64,000 nt of DNA from assembly GCA_902495355.1 (NCBI GenBank), contig CABUWV010000004.1, positions 62,001 to 126,000 of the forward strand. Reading direction: 5' to 3'. Made by a program: the position numbers and the translations under genes. Of the stretch, positions 55,514-62,370 are shown piece after piece. Numbering within the stretch: position 1 is the first letter of the stretch; every line of letters starts with the position of its first letter. A model generated the notes under the pieces. It ran no database searches. It saw only the letters and a list, made by a program, of their open reading frames with translations, and was not told the DNA's origin. This DNA comes from an uncultured Collinsella sp. (GTDB taxonomy: Bacteria > Actinomycetota > Coriobacteriia > Coriobacteriales > Coriobacteriaceae).

Positions 55514-56866
55514 TTAGGCAAGGAGCCACTTCCATGCGGGCATAACGTGTACCACACCGTGCTCGCATGGAATATCGGTCTGTTCATCCATGGTAACGAT
55601 TGCCGACTCGCCAAGATCAAACTGGGCCATCGAGGCATCAAGCGCGGCAATTTCGCGCTCGCGCGTTTTCTCACTTGCCATATCCGCACTCACCTGAATC
55701 AGGCTATAAGCCCGCATGAGAAGCGCGTCCCCAGCCACAAAGTCTACCTCATGGCTTTTGCTCTTCTCTTTGATTAGCAGGCGGCAGACCGAGCCGGTCC
55801 TCACCGCGGGAGTCCTTCTTCTTAGCGCATTGAACACTGCGGTCTCGAGCCTCTGACCCTGGTCCAATGCCGATGCGGGAGAGAATGCTCCAAACATCGC
55901 AGGGTCGACAGCGTAGACCTTAGACGCAGACCGCATGTTATTTGCCAGTGAACGCGTGAACTCCGGCACAGAAAATAACAGGTAGGCGTCCTCATAATAC
56001 TCAAGTAAATCGCTGAGCGAATTACGACTGACGGGTATCTGTCTGCTCTTGAACTCGTTGTACACTTTGTTCACTGACAGCTCTCGTCCCGAAGATGCCA
56101 TACACCGCGTCAAGAACAGCGATGCCAGGCGAGGGTTCTTGACGTCGTAACGTTCAACGACGTCCATGGCGACCGTTCGCGAAGCATATTCCTGTAGCAG
56201 CTGAATCGCGTCTGCAGGCGTCTGCTCAAGTGTCGCGATGAATCCCCCTTGTTCAAGATACCCGATCAGATGATGTCGAAGCAGCGCTGCATCGCTCGGG
56301 GAAAAGGTCGCATCTGGCTCGGGGACGCTCCCCGTCTTATATCGAACGTATTCCGAAAAACTCAACGGAAAAAGCTCTCGCACAAGAGAACGACCCCTGA
56401 ACTCGCTCTTAAGTTCTGAGGACAGCATCTTGGAAGAAGATCCCGTCACATAGACGGTCGCTTTCTCCGTATCGACTACACGCCGCAGAAACGCACCCCA
56501 TTCGGGAATTTCCTGGATCTCGTCAAAGAAAATGTAAGCGCCCTCGGTTCGAGCAACAGGATACAGTGCATAGAACGTGTCGAGCACGTCCGCCAGCAGC
56601 GATGGCTCATACGGGCGCAAGCGCTCATCCTCAAAATTGAAGTAAAGCATCCGGTCAAGCTCGACGCCCCGGCTCTGAAGCCGCCGCATCTCCTGATACA
56701 GGCGATACGTCTTTCCACAACGGCGGGCCCCCACAATCACATTTACGATGTTGTCGCGCTTTGGCTCCTGTGGGTTTCCTAGATCAAGGTCTCGCTCAAA
56801 GACCTGCGGAACCCCCTGCTGTTCAAAGTCCTTTATTTTCTGGGCGATCAAGTCGTTGAATGCCAT
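55514..56866 (-). CDS. ATP-binding protein, AAA_14/DUF4143 type
   Basis: A 450-residue P-loop ATPase. Walker A is VGARRCGKTYRL (about residues 44-55), Walker B is IFFDEIQEIPEW, and VYVTGSSSKML is the sensor segment. The C-terminal part (about 240-420) is DUF4143-like with a nuclease-like EVDFVAG segment (HEVDFVAGDAL, about 375). Such proteins are often on mobile or accessory DNA and of unknown function. Codon usage is more AT-rich than neighbours, with AT-rich flanks, consistent with horizontal acquisition. A 24-bp-arm inverted repeat lies just upstream of its ATG (56866). Confidence 0.85.
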   Translation of the reverse strand: MAFNDLIAQKIKDFEQQGVPQVFERDLDLGNPQEPKRDNIVNVIVGARRCGKTYRLYQEMRRLQSRGVELDRMLYFNFEDERLRPYEPSLLADVLDTFYALYPVARTEGAYIFFDEIQEIPEWGAFLRRVVDTEKATVYVTGSSSKMLSSELKSEFRGRSLVRELFPLSFSEYVRYKTGSVPEPDATFSPSDAALLRHHLIGYLEQGGFIATLEQTPADAIQLLQEYASRTVAMDVVERYDVKNPRLASLFLTRCMASSGRELSVNKVYNEFKSRQIPVSRNSLSDLLEYYEDAYLLFSVPEFTRSLANNMRSASKVYAVDPAMFGAFSPASALDQGQRLETAVFNALRRRTPAVRTGSVCRLLIKEKSKSHEVDFVAGDALLMRAYSLIQVSADMASEKTREREIAALDASMAQFDLGESAIVTMDEQTDIPCEHGVVHVMPAWKWLLA

Positions 56867-57097
56867 GATTCTCCAATCTTGCTCTCTAGCTAATCAAAAT
56901 TATAGCGATTCTTGATTAATTAGAGAGCAAGATTGTGTGTAGCTTGATTAACACTTAAGCAAGTTTTATCACCGTTATTGCTCCGAAGGATATCGAGTGG
57001 CTAAGAGGACAACCGAGCTCGAATGCGACTCCCCGAGCAGTCAATTTGGGACGGGGCTTTTTTGACTACCCTCCCCCTGTAGAAAAATCCCTAACGC
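56867..57097. other. Gap upstream of the ATPase gene
   Basis: No gene seen. It holds the inverted repeat at 56874-56935, an AT-rich stretch (56936-56985), and a weak CCCCG ... CGGGG hairpin with T6 on the plus strand (57031-57063). Confidence 0.45.
56874..56935. promoter_or_regulatory. 24-bp inverted repeat at the ATPase gene start
   Basis: Arms 56874-56897 and 56912-56935 match over 24 bp with two mismatches and a 14-bp centre containing TATAGC. The nearer arm begins 7 bp before the start codon and overlaps the ribosome-binding region, so it could be an operator or an RNA hairpin blocking translation. Confidence 0.7.
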
Positions 57098-57163
57098 AGT
57101 TGCGGTGAAATAGGGCTGTTTTTGCTGGTCAAACCGCAAAACAGTCCCTATTTCACCGCAACT
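57098..57163. repeat. Hairpin element TTGCGGTGAAATAG family, copy 2
   Basis: AGTTGCGGTGAAATAGGG (57098-57115) pairs with CCCTATTTCACCGCAACT (57146-57163); the stem extends to TGTTTT/AAAACA with one bulge. Outer arms match the repeat at 48466-48532. Confidence 0.8.
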
Positions 57164-57187
57164 TATTGGTGGCCTTTTGGGTGGCAC

Positions 57188-57391
57188 TTAGCGCCAGGGG
57201 TCGGCTTCGAACATCGGCTCGCGCTCGGGGCGGCGATCGCTGTAGGGATCGTAGCCGTCATCGTCCTCGTTCTCGGCACGGATGTAGGGGTCGCGCGGCT
57301 TGGGCGCCGGTTTGGGAGAAGCCTTCGGTGCGACCGGCGCGGCGGGCGCTGCCTCAGCAACCGGTGCGTGCGTCTTGTTCTCGTCTTTCAT
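57188..57391 (-). CDS. Small proline-rich acidic protein
   Basis: A 67-residue protein of unknown function. ATG at 57391 is preferred because AAGGAG is 8 bp upstream. Residues 8-35 are Ala/Pro/Lys-rich; the C-terminal half is acidic and aromatic (DPYIRAENEDDDGYDPYS). No membrane helix. It lies between the ATPase gene and the clpB terminator. Short and biased, so it may be spurious, but the ribosome site is good. Confidence 0.5.
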   Translation of the reverse strand: MKDENKTHAPVAEAAPAAPVAPKASPKPAPKPRDPYIRAENEDDDGYDPYSDRRPEREPMFEADPWR

Positions 57392-57443
57392 CTGCATATC
57401 TCCTTGCCATGTGCTCATGCTCAACATCATCGATTGTCGCACG

Positions 57444-57480
57444 AAAAAGGGCGGCGGACCCGATTGGATCCGCCGCCCTT
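57444..57480 (-). terminator. Terminator of clpB
   Basis: Perfect 12-bp stem AAGGGCGGCGGA / TCCGCCGCCCTT with T5 on the minus strand, about 40 bp beyond the clpB stop. Confidence 0.9.
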
Positions 57481-57521
57481 GGCGTTTTGCGATGAGGTGC
57501 GGTTAAAGCCGGCCCCATAAT

Positions 57522-60149
57522 TTACTCTGCGTCGGGGACCTCGTAGGTGGCCGCCGGCGTGTTGTCGCACACGACGGTAAAGCCACCGTCCTTGTCGACA
57601 TCGACCGTCACCTGATCGCCCTCGCGCACCGTGCCGTCGATGATAGCGGCGGCGATGGCATCCACGACCTCGCGCTGAACCAGACGCTTGAGCGGACGGG
57701 CGCCAAAGACCGGGTCCAGGCCGCCCACGGCGAGCATCTGCTTGGCCGCCGGGGTGATGGCAAGCGTCATGCGCTCCTTGGCCAGACGCGCGCGGACGTC
57801 GGCGAGCTGGATGTCGACGATCTTCTCGATCTGCGCCATACCGAGCGGATGGAACACCACGATATCGTCGATACGGTTGAGGAACTCGGGGCGGAAGGTC
57901 TGAGCCATGGCCGCGTCGACCTGATGGCGCATCTCCTCCTCGTCCTTGCCGGAAAGCTCGGCGATAGCCTTGGAGCCCACGTTAGACGTCATGATGATGA
58001 TCGTGTTCTTGAAGGACACCTGACGACCCTGGCCATCGGTCAGACGGCCGTCGTCGAGCACCTGCAACAGCACGTTGAAGACATCAGGATGAGCCTTCTC
58101 CATCTCGTCGAGCAAGATTACGGAGTACGGGCGACGGCGCACGGCCTCGGTGAGCTGGCCGCCCTCGTCGTAGCCCACGTATCCCGGGGGCGCACCGATC
58201 AGACGCTGGACGCTGAACTTCTCCATGTATTCGGACATGTCGATACGCACGAGCGCGCGCTCGTCATCGAACAGGCACTCGGCCAGCGCCTTGGCGAGCT
58301 CGGTCTTGCCCACGCCGGTGGGACCCAGGAAGAAGAAGCTTCCGATGGGCTTGTCCGGATCGGAGAGGCCCGCACGGCTGCGGCGCACAGCTGCGGCGAC
58401 GGCGGAGACGGCCTCGTCCTGGCCGATGACGCGCTTATGCAGCTCGCCCTCCAAGCCCTTGAGCTTGTCGAGTTCGCCCTGCATCATCTTGGACACGGGC
58501 ACGCCGGTCCAGGCGCTCACGACCTCGGCGATCTCATCGGAGGTCACCTGTTCGTTGAGGCCCTCGCCGTCCTGCTGCTTTTGCGCCTCGAGCGCAGCCT
58601 CAGAATCCTGAATCTGCTGCTGCAGACCCGGGATCACAGAATAGCGAAGCTCGGACGCACGGCCCAGATCGCCGTTGCGCGTCGCGCGCTCCTCCTCGCT
58701 CTTGGCCTCGTCAAGCTGGCCCTTAAGCTCCTGCACGTGGTCGATGGCGTTCTTTTGGTTGAGCCAGCCAGCCTTTTGCACGTTGAGCTTTTCCTGAATC
58801 TCGGCGATCTCCTGGCGCAGGGCTTCCAGACGCTCCTTGGAAGCGTCGTCGGTCTCCTTCATGAGCGCCTGCTCCTCAATCTGCAGCTGGGTGAGCTGAC
58901 GCGTGGTGGCGTCGATCTCGACCGGCATGCTGTCGAGCTCCATGCGCAGGCGGCTTGCGGCCTCATCGACCAGATCGATGGCCTTGTCGGGCAGGAAGCG
59001 GTCGGCGATGTAGCGATCGGAGAGGTCGGCGGCGGCCACGAGCGCACTATCGGTGATGTGCACGCCGTGGAAGATCTCGTACTTCTCCTTGAGGCCACGC
59101 AGAATCGAGATGGTGTCCTCGACGGTAGGCTCGCTCACCATAACGGTCTGGAAACGACGGGCGAGCGCCGCATCCTTCTCGATGTACTTGCGGTATTCGT
59201 CGAGCGTGGTCGCGCCGATCGCGTGCAGGTCGCCACGAGCGAGCGCCGGTTTGAGGATGTTGCCGGCGTCCATGGAGCCCTCGGTGGCACCCGCGCCCAC
59301 GATGGTATGGAGCTCATCGATGAACAGGATGACCTTGCCTTCCGATTTTTGCACTTCCTTGAGCACGGCCTTTAAGCGGTCCTCGAACTCGCCGCGGTAC
59401 TTGGCGCCGGCGACCAGCGCGCTCATGTCGAGCTCGATGAGGTCGCGGTCGCGCAGGGTGCTCGGCACGTCGCCGGCCACGATACGCTGGGCGATGCCCT
59501 CGACGATAGCCGTTTTACCGACGCCCGGCTCACCGATGAGCACGGGGTTGTTCTTGGTGCGGCGGGACAGAACCTGAATGGTACGGCGGATCTCGTCGGT
59601 ACGGCCGATGACCGGGTCGAGCTTACCGGCGCGGGCAAGATCGCAGATGTTGCGACCGTACTGCTCCAACGCCTCAAACTGGGTCTTGTCCTCGGCAGAC
59701 GTCACGCGGTCATCGCCACGCAGCTCCTCGTAGACCTGCTCGATGCGCTCCTTGGTCACGCCAGCGTCACGCAGTACACGACCAGCCTCGCCCTTGTCCT
59801 CGGCAAGCGCCATCAGCAGATGCTCGGTCACCACAAAGCTGTCGCCCATCTTGGTGGCCTTCTTCTCGGCCTTTTCGATGACGCGGACGAGCTCGTTGGA
59901 CAGGCCCATCTGCTGACCCTCGCCCGAAACCTTGGGCGCGCGGTCGACGGCATCCTGCGTGGAGCGTGCGAGCTGGGCCGGATCAGCGCCGATGCGCTCG
60001 ATGATCACGGAGATATTGCGCTCGCCGGCACCGAGCAGGGCAGACAGCAGGTGAATCGGCTCCACCGCGCCGGCCTGCGCATCGGCAGCCGTGCTCATGG
60101 CGGTCTGCAACGCCTCGCGCGACGTCATTGCTAGCTTATCGATTCTCAT
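57522..60149 (-). CDS. clpB: ATP-dependent disaggregase ClpB
   Basis: An 875-residue Hsp100 chaperone that works with DnaK to dissolve aggregates. The N-domain (about 1-145), NBD1 with GEPGVGKTA (about 205) and FIDELHTIVGAG, the coiled-coil middle domain (about 400-530; LRQEIAEIQEKLNVQ), and NBD2 with GPTGVGKTE (about 610), LLDEMEKAHPDVF and GARPLKRLVQ are all present. Length is typical. ATG at 60149 follows AGAGAGGTGAT. No CIRCE or HAIR element was found upstream; an AT-rich inverted repeat at 60228-60263 is the only candidate control site. Confidence 0.98.
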   Translation of the reverse strand: MRIDKLAMTSREALQTAMSTAADAQAGAVEPIHLLSALLGAGERNISVIIERIGADPAQLARSTQDAVDRAPKVSGEGQQMGLSNELVRVIEKAEKKATKMGDSFVVTEHLLMALAEDKGEAGRVLRDAGVTKERIEQVYEELRGDDRVTSAEDKTQFEALEQYGRNICDLARAGKLDPVIGRTDEIRRTIQVLSRRTKNNPVLIGEPGVGKTAIVEGIAQRIVAGDVPSTLRDRDLIELDMSALVAGAKYRGEFEDRLKAVLKEVQKSEGKVILFIDELHTIVGAGATEGSMDAGNILKPALARGDLHAIGATTLDEYRKYIEKDAALARRFQTVMVSEPTVEDTISILRGLKEKYEIFHGVHITDSALVAAADLSDRYIADRFLPDKAIDLVDEAASRLRMELDSMPVEIDATTRQLTQLQIEEQALMKETDDASKERLEALRQEIAEIQEKLNVQKAGWLNQKNAIDHVQELKGQLDEAKSEEERATRNGDLGRASELRYSVIPGLQQQIQDSEAALEAQKQQDGEGLNEQVTSDEIAEVVSAWTGVPVSKMMQGELDKLKGLEGELHKRVIGQDEAVSAVAAAVRRSRAGLSDPDKPIGSFFFLGPTGVGKTELAKALAECLFDDERALVRIDMSEYMEKFSVQRLIGAPPGYVGYDEGGQLTEAVRRRPYSVILLDEMEKAHPDVFNVLLQVLDDGRLTDGQGRQVSFKNTIIIMTSNVGSKAIAELSGKDEEEMRHQVDAAMAQTFRPEFLNRIDDIVVFHPLGMAQIEKIVDIQLADVRARLAKERMTLAITPAAKQMLAVGGLDPVFGARPLKRLVQREVVDAIAAAIIDGTVREGDQVTVDVDKDGGFTVVCDNTPAATYEVPDAE

Positions 60150-60227
60150 GGAATCACCTCTCTTGGGGCGGCCGCCCTACGGGGCGGCTTCACGTTGTTC
60201 GAGAAGTATTGTTGCCAGCTTTGTGCG

Positions 60228-60263
60228 ATCTTATACATAAATCTAAGTCTCTATATATAAGAT
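60228..60263. promoter_or_regulatory. AT-rich inverted repeat upstream of clpB
   Basis: 12-bp arms ATCTTATACATA and TATATATAAGAT with one mismatch, about 80-115 bp before the clpB ATG. It probably includes the promoter -10 and may bind a heat-shock regulator other than HrcA or HspR. Confidence 0.45.
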
Positions 60264-60290
60264 TTTCTGAGTGTTCCCACGACATGCAAA

Positions 60291-60323
60291 CCACCACAAA
60301 GGGGACAGACACCTTTGTGGTGG
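60291..60323. repeat. CCACCACAAAGG hairpin, copy 1
   Basis: Perfect 12-bp arms CCACCACAAAGG / CCTTTGTGGTGG with a 9-nt loop GGACAGACA. It lies at the 3' end of the 60333-61004 gene. Confidence 0.85.
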
Positions 60324-60332
60324 TCGCGGTCT

Positions 60333-61004
60333 CTACTCCTTCGCCGGACCCGTACTTCCCGATTCGACGGTCCAGGGCATCTCATCCTCGAACAGCCATG
60401 TACGGGCAGACCCACTATCGCGTGCAGCCTGCGGGTCAGGCAAGCAGGTCTGTTTATAGGCATCTTGGATACACTGGCCCATAAAATCGTTGAGCTCGGT
60501 CTGGTCGCCCTCCATGACATAGGCGACATCGCCGTCCATGATGTAGATGCCCGGACCCTCATTGTCCTCGTAGCCCGGATCGTACGAGACATCACATAAC
60601 TTTGCGCCGTTTGCAGTGTCCAGCTCGATGGAAGAGTGGCATCCGCCAACCATGTCGTTCGCTTTTGCCCGATAGGACGCATATCCATACCAGCGCTTAA
60701 AGATTTTGCCCTTGAGCAGCTCGGACGCCCTGTCGATCAGACCAGAATCCGTGGTATAGCGCATAGCCCCAAGCTGAATGCGTGGATAATTACTAATGCC
60801 CAGCGCAGCCGGTTGCTCATCAAAATCAACGGTAATGGTCTCGGGCTTGTCGTCGCCGGTCAGAAGTTCGACAGATTGAGTCACAGGCTTGACCACCGGC
60901 TCCGTCACCGCAGCAGGTAGAAATGCCATACCGACAGCGCCCGCGCCAACCACAGCGATCGCAAGCGCCAAGACAATCAATCCAATACGGGCAAAACGGC
61001 TCAC
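60333..61004 (-). CDS. Membrane-anchored protein, unknown function
   Basis: A protein of about 223 residues with one N-terminal membrane helix (about residues 5-30) and an extracytoplasmic domain containing three or four Cys (GGCHSSIEL, LCDVSYD, GQCIQDAYKQTC). No family recognised. Start is uncertain: GTG at 61004 (MSRFARIGLIV) has GGGGTG upstream; an alternative GTG at 61043 gives 236 residues. A divergent small membrane protein lies at 61239. REP-like hairpins flank it on both sides. Confidence 0.65.
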   Translation of the reverse strand: MSRFARIGLIVLALAIAVVGAGAVGMAFLPAAVTEPVVKPVTQSVELLTGDDKPETITVDFDEQPAALGISNYPRIQLGAMRYTTDSGLIDRASELLKGKIFKRWYGYASYRAKANDMVGGCHSSIELDTANGAKLCDVSYDPGYEDNEGPGIYIMDGDVAYVMEGDQTELNDFMGQCIQDAYKQTCLPDPQAARDSGSARTWLFEDEMPWTVESGSTGPAKE

Positions 61005-61093
61005 GGCAAAACACCCCACAATGCAAACCTTCGCCACCTGCACTAATGATACCGCCAGCTAACACTATTACCAAAAGAAGCCGCGCGCTCCTC

Positions 61094-61128
61094 ACCACCA
61101 CAAAGGGGACAGGCACCTTTGTGGTGGT
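61094..61128. repeat. CCACCACAAAGG hairpin, copy 2
   Basis: ACCACCACAAAGG / CCTTTGTGGTGGT perfect 13-bp arms with loop GGACAGGCA, in the divergent gap between two small membrane protein genes. Confidence 0.85.
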
Positions 61129-61238
61129 TTTCGACGCTAACGGTCGACCATCTCGCGCCATGAGATTAAACTTGAATTGTTCTCTGAACATATCCATTTC
61201 TGCCTATCCTCAACAGATCTCTGTCTCGAGGAGCGCAT

Positions 61239-61907
61239 ATGAAGCCGTCTCATTCCACCGGTCGCAACGTCATCGCCATTCTCGCCATACCCATCGTGAT
61301 GCTCTTCCTTATCGTCATCACGCCCTTTTCTTTTGGTATCGCCTCGCCCTTCGATCTTTGCGGGATGATCGACGCCGGCTCGCGTGCCACCTCGCTTTCC
61401 TTTATCTGTCGCGGCGTGTTTTACGAAGATGGAATTCCCACCGGAATTTGGCGGTCAAAGTTGCCACTGCTCGGTCAGATCGACGGACGGCCTCCTTATT
61501 TCTGCCTTGAACCTCAGGCGATGAATTATTTGATCGACGACCAGCCCCTCGATTCCATCACCCTCGCCTACGACTATGCTCCAAACACCGACGAGCGCCA
61601 CATGAACCAAGTCCTCGACAAGCTACTTGGACAGTGCGGGCTCACCGACGAGGCCGGTCGAACCATCAATAATGACCCGAAGCTGATGCAAACAGAACTC
61701 CGTCGCATCGGAGAAATCAGGGGACGAGGTAGGGCTGCCTACTGGCAGGCCTGGGCGGTGCGCAACAAGAGCGAATTTGGACACAGCACCTATATGGTCA
61801 CCGTCTACACCAGAGACGGAATCAAGGGCAATGTTGACGATTTCGCGTCATCCAAACTCGGCATCCCCAAAACAACCAAACCCGCCAGCCCGGATGAAAT
61901 CCTGTAG
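61239..61907 (+). CDS. Membrane-anchored protein, unknown function
   Basis: A 222-residue protein with one N-terminal membrane helix (about residues 10-30) and an extracytoplasmic domain with Cys residues (FDLCGM, FICRG, FCLEPQ, GQCGLTD). ATG at 61239 follows GAGGAG. It has roughly the same size and layout as the protein at 60333-61004, but no convincing sequence identity, so common origin is only possible. Hairpins lie on both sides. Confidence 0.65.
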   Translation: MKPSHSTGRNVIAILAIPIVMLFLIVITPFSFGIASPFDLCGMIDAGSRATSLSFICRGVFYEDGIPTGIWRSKLPLLGQIDGRPPYFCLEPQAMNYLIDDQPLDSITLAYDYAPNTDERHMNQVLDKLLGQCGLTDEAGRTINNDPKLMQTELRRIGEIRGRGRAAYWQAWAVRNKSEFGHSTYMVTVYTRDGIKGNVDDFASSKLGIPKTTKPASPDEIL

Positions 61908-61960
61908 GGACGCTCATTAGAATGTCGTTCAACGAGCACGGCAACATCGAGCTCGCCCCC

Positions 61961-61994
61961 CACCGCCACAAAGGGGACAGGCACCTTTGTGGTG
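61961..61994. repeat. CCACCACAAAGG hairpin, copy 3
   Basis: CACCGCCACAAAGG / CCTTTGTGGTG with loop GGACAGGCA; one stem mismatch relative to copy 2. Confidence 0.75.
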
Positions 61995-62017
61995 ATCTTC
62001 GGCCCCGGCGTTCACCA

Positions 62018-62072
62018 TCTCAATCTGTAACATCTAGCGGCCGTTTTTGGGTCCAGATGTTACAGATCGAGA
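62018..62072. repeat. TCTGTAACATCT hairpin
   Basis: 18-bp arms 62018-62035 and 62055-62072 with one mismatch; core TCTGTAACATCT / AGATGTTACAGA. Confidence 0.8.
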
Positions 62073-62097
62073 TGAATTGTTCAGCGGTGCCCGTTTA

Positions 62098-62152
62098 TCT
62101 AGATCTGTAACAACTACTCGGCAAATAAGGGTCTACCTATTACAGAACGAGA
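62098..62152. repeat. TCTGTAACA hairpin, diverged copy
   Basis: TCTAGATCTGTAACA (62098-62112) pairs imperfectly with TATTACAGAACGAGA (62138-62152); same core and spacing as the preceding hairpin. Confidence 0.6.
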
Positions 62153-62160
62153 CAAACCGC

Positions 62161-62199
62161 GGACCACCACAAAGGTGCCTGTCCCCATTGTGGTGGTCC
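62161..62199. repeat. CCACCACAAAGG hairpin, copy 4 (opposite orientation)
   Basis: GGACCACCACAA / TTGTGGTGGTCC 12-bp arms. The loop TGCCTGTCC is the reverse complement of the GGACAGGCA loop of copies 2 and 3, so this copy is inverted. Confidence 0.85.
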
Positions 62200-62288
62200 A
62201 ACAAAGAAGCCGCCCCAATAAAAAGAGGCGGCATCAAGCAGGTCTATTTATTAGCGTCCCTCAAGACCCAATGAGAACGTCGCGGTAG

Positions 62289-62358
62289 CCCCGGCCACAC
62301 CTTTCCCTCGGGCGACCCTCGCGAAGCGCGTGAGCACGAGGGAAAGGTGTGTCCGGGG
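62289..62358. repeat. Long inverted repeat, 22-bp arms, class A loop
   Basis: Arms 62289-62310 and 62337-62358 with one mismatch. The loop GCGACCCTCGCGAAGCGCG + TGAGC resembles that of 3307-3404. It starts 12 bp downstream of the hydratase stop codon. Confidence 0.85.
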
Positions 62359-62370
62359 CGTACAGCAGAG

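Larger units (their letters stand above)
61908..62288. other. Gap made almost entirely of small hairpin elements
   Basis: About 380 bp with no gene. It holds two CCACCACAAAGG hairpins in opposite orientations (61961-61994 and 62161-62199) flanking two TCTGTAACA hairpins (62018-62072 and 62098-62152). Confidence 0.7.

Noticed and set aside
56990..57050. Possible tRNA (GAGTGGCTAAGAGG resembles a Ser/Leu tRNA D-arm)
   Set aside because: No pairing acceptor stem, no proper anticodon arm and no TTCGAAT T-loop at the right distance.
57849..59375. Plus-strand 508-codon frame
   Set aside because: Antisense to clpB.
60333..61907. The two anchored proteins as diverged paralogues
   Set aside because: Same size and layout, but no shared motif beyond scattered Cys residues could be aligned by eye.
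60291..62199. CRISPR array
   Set aside because: The repeats are palindromic, unevenly spaced and in both orientations, with genes between them; there are no unique spacers of constant length and no cas genes.
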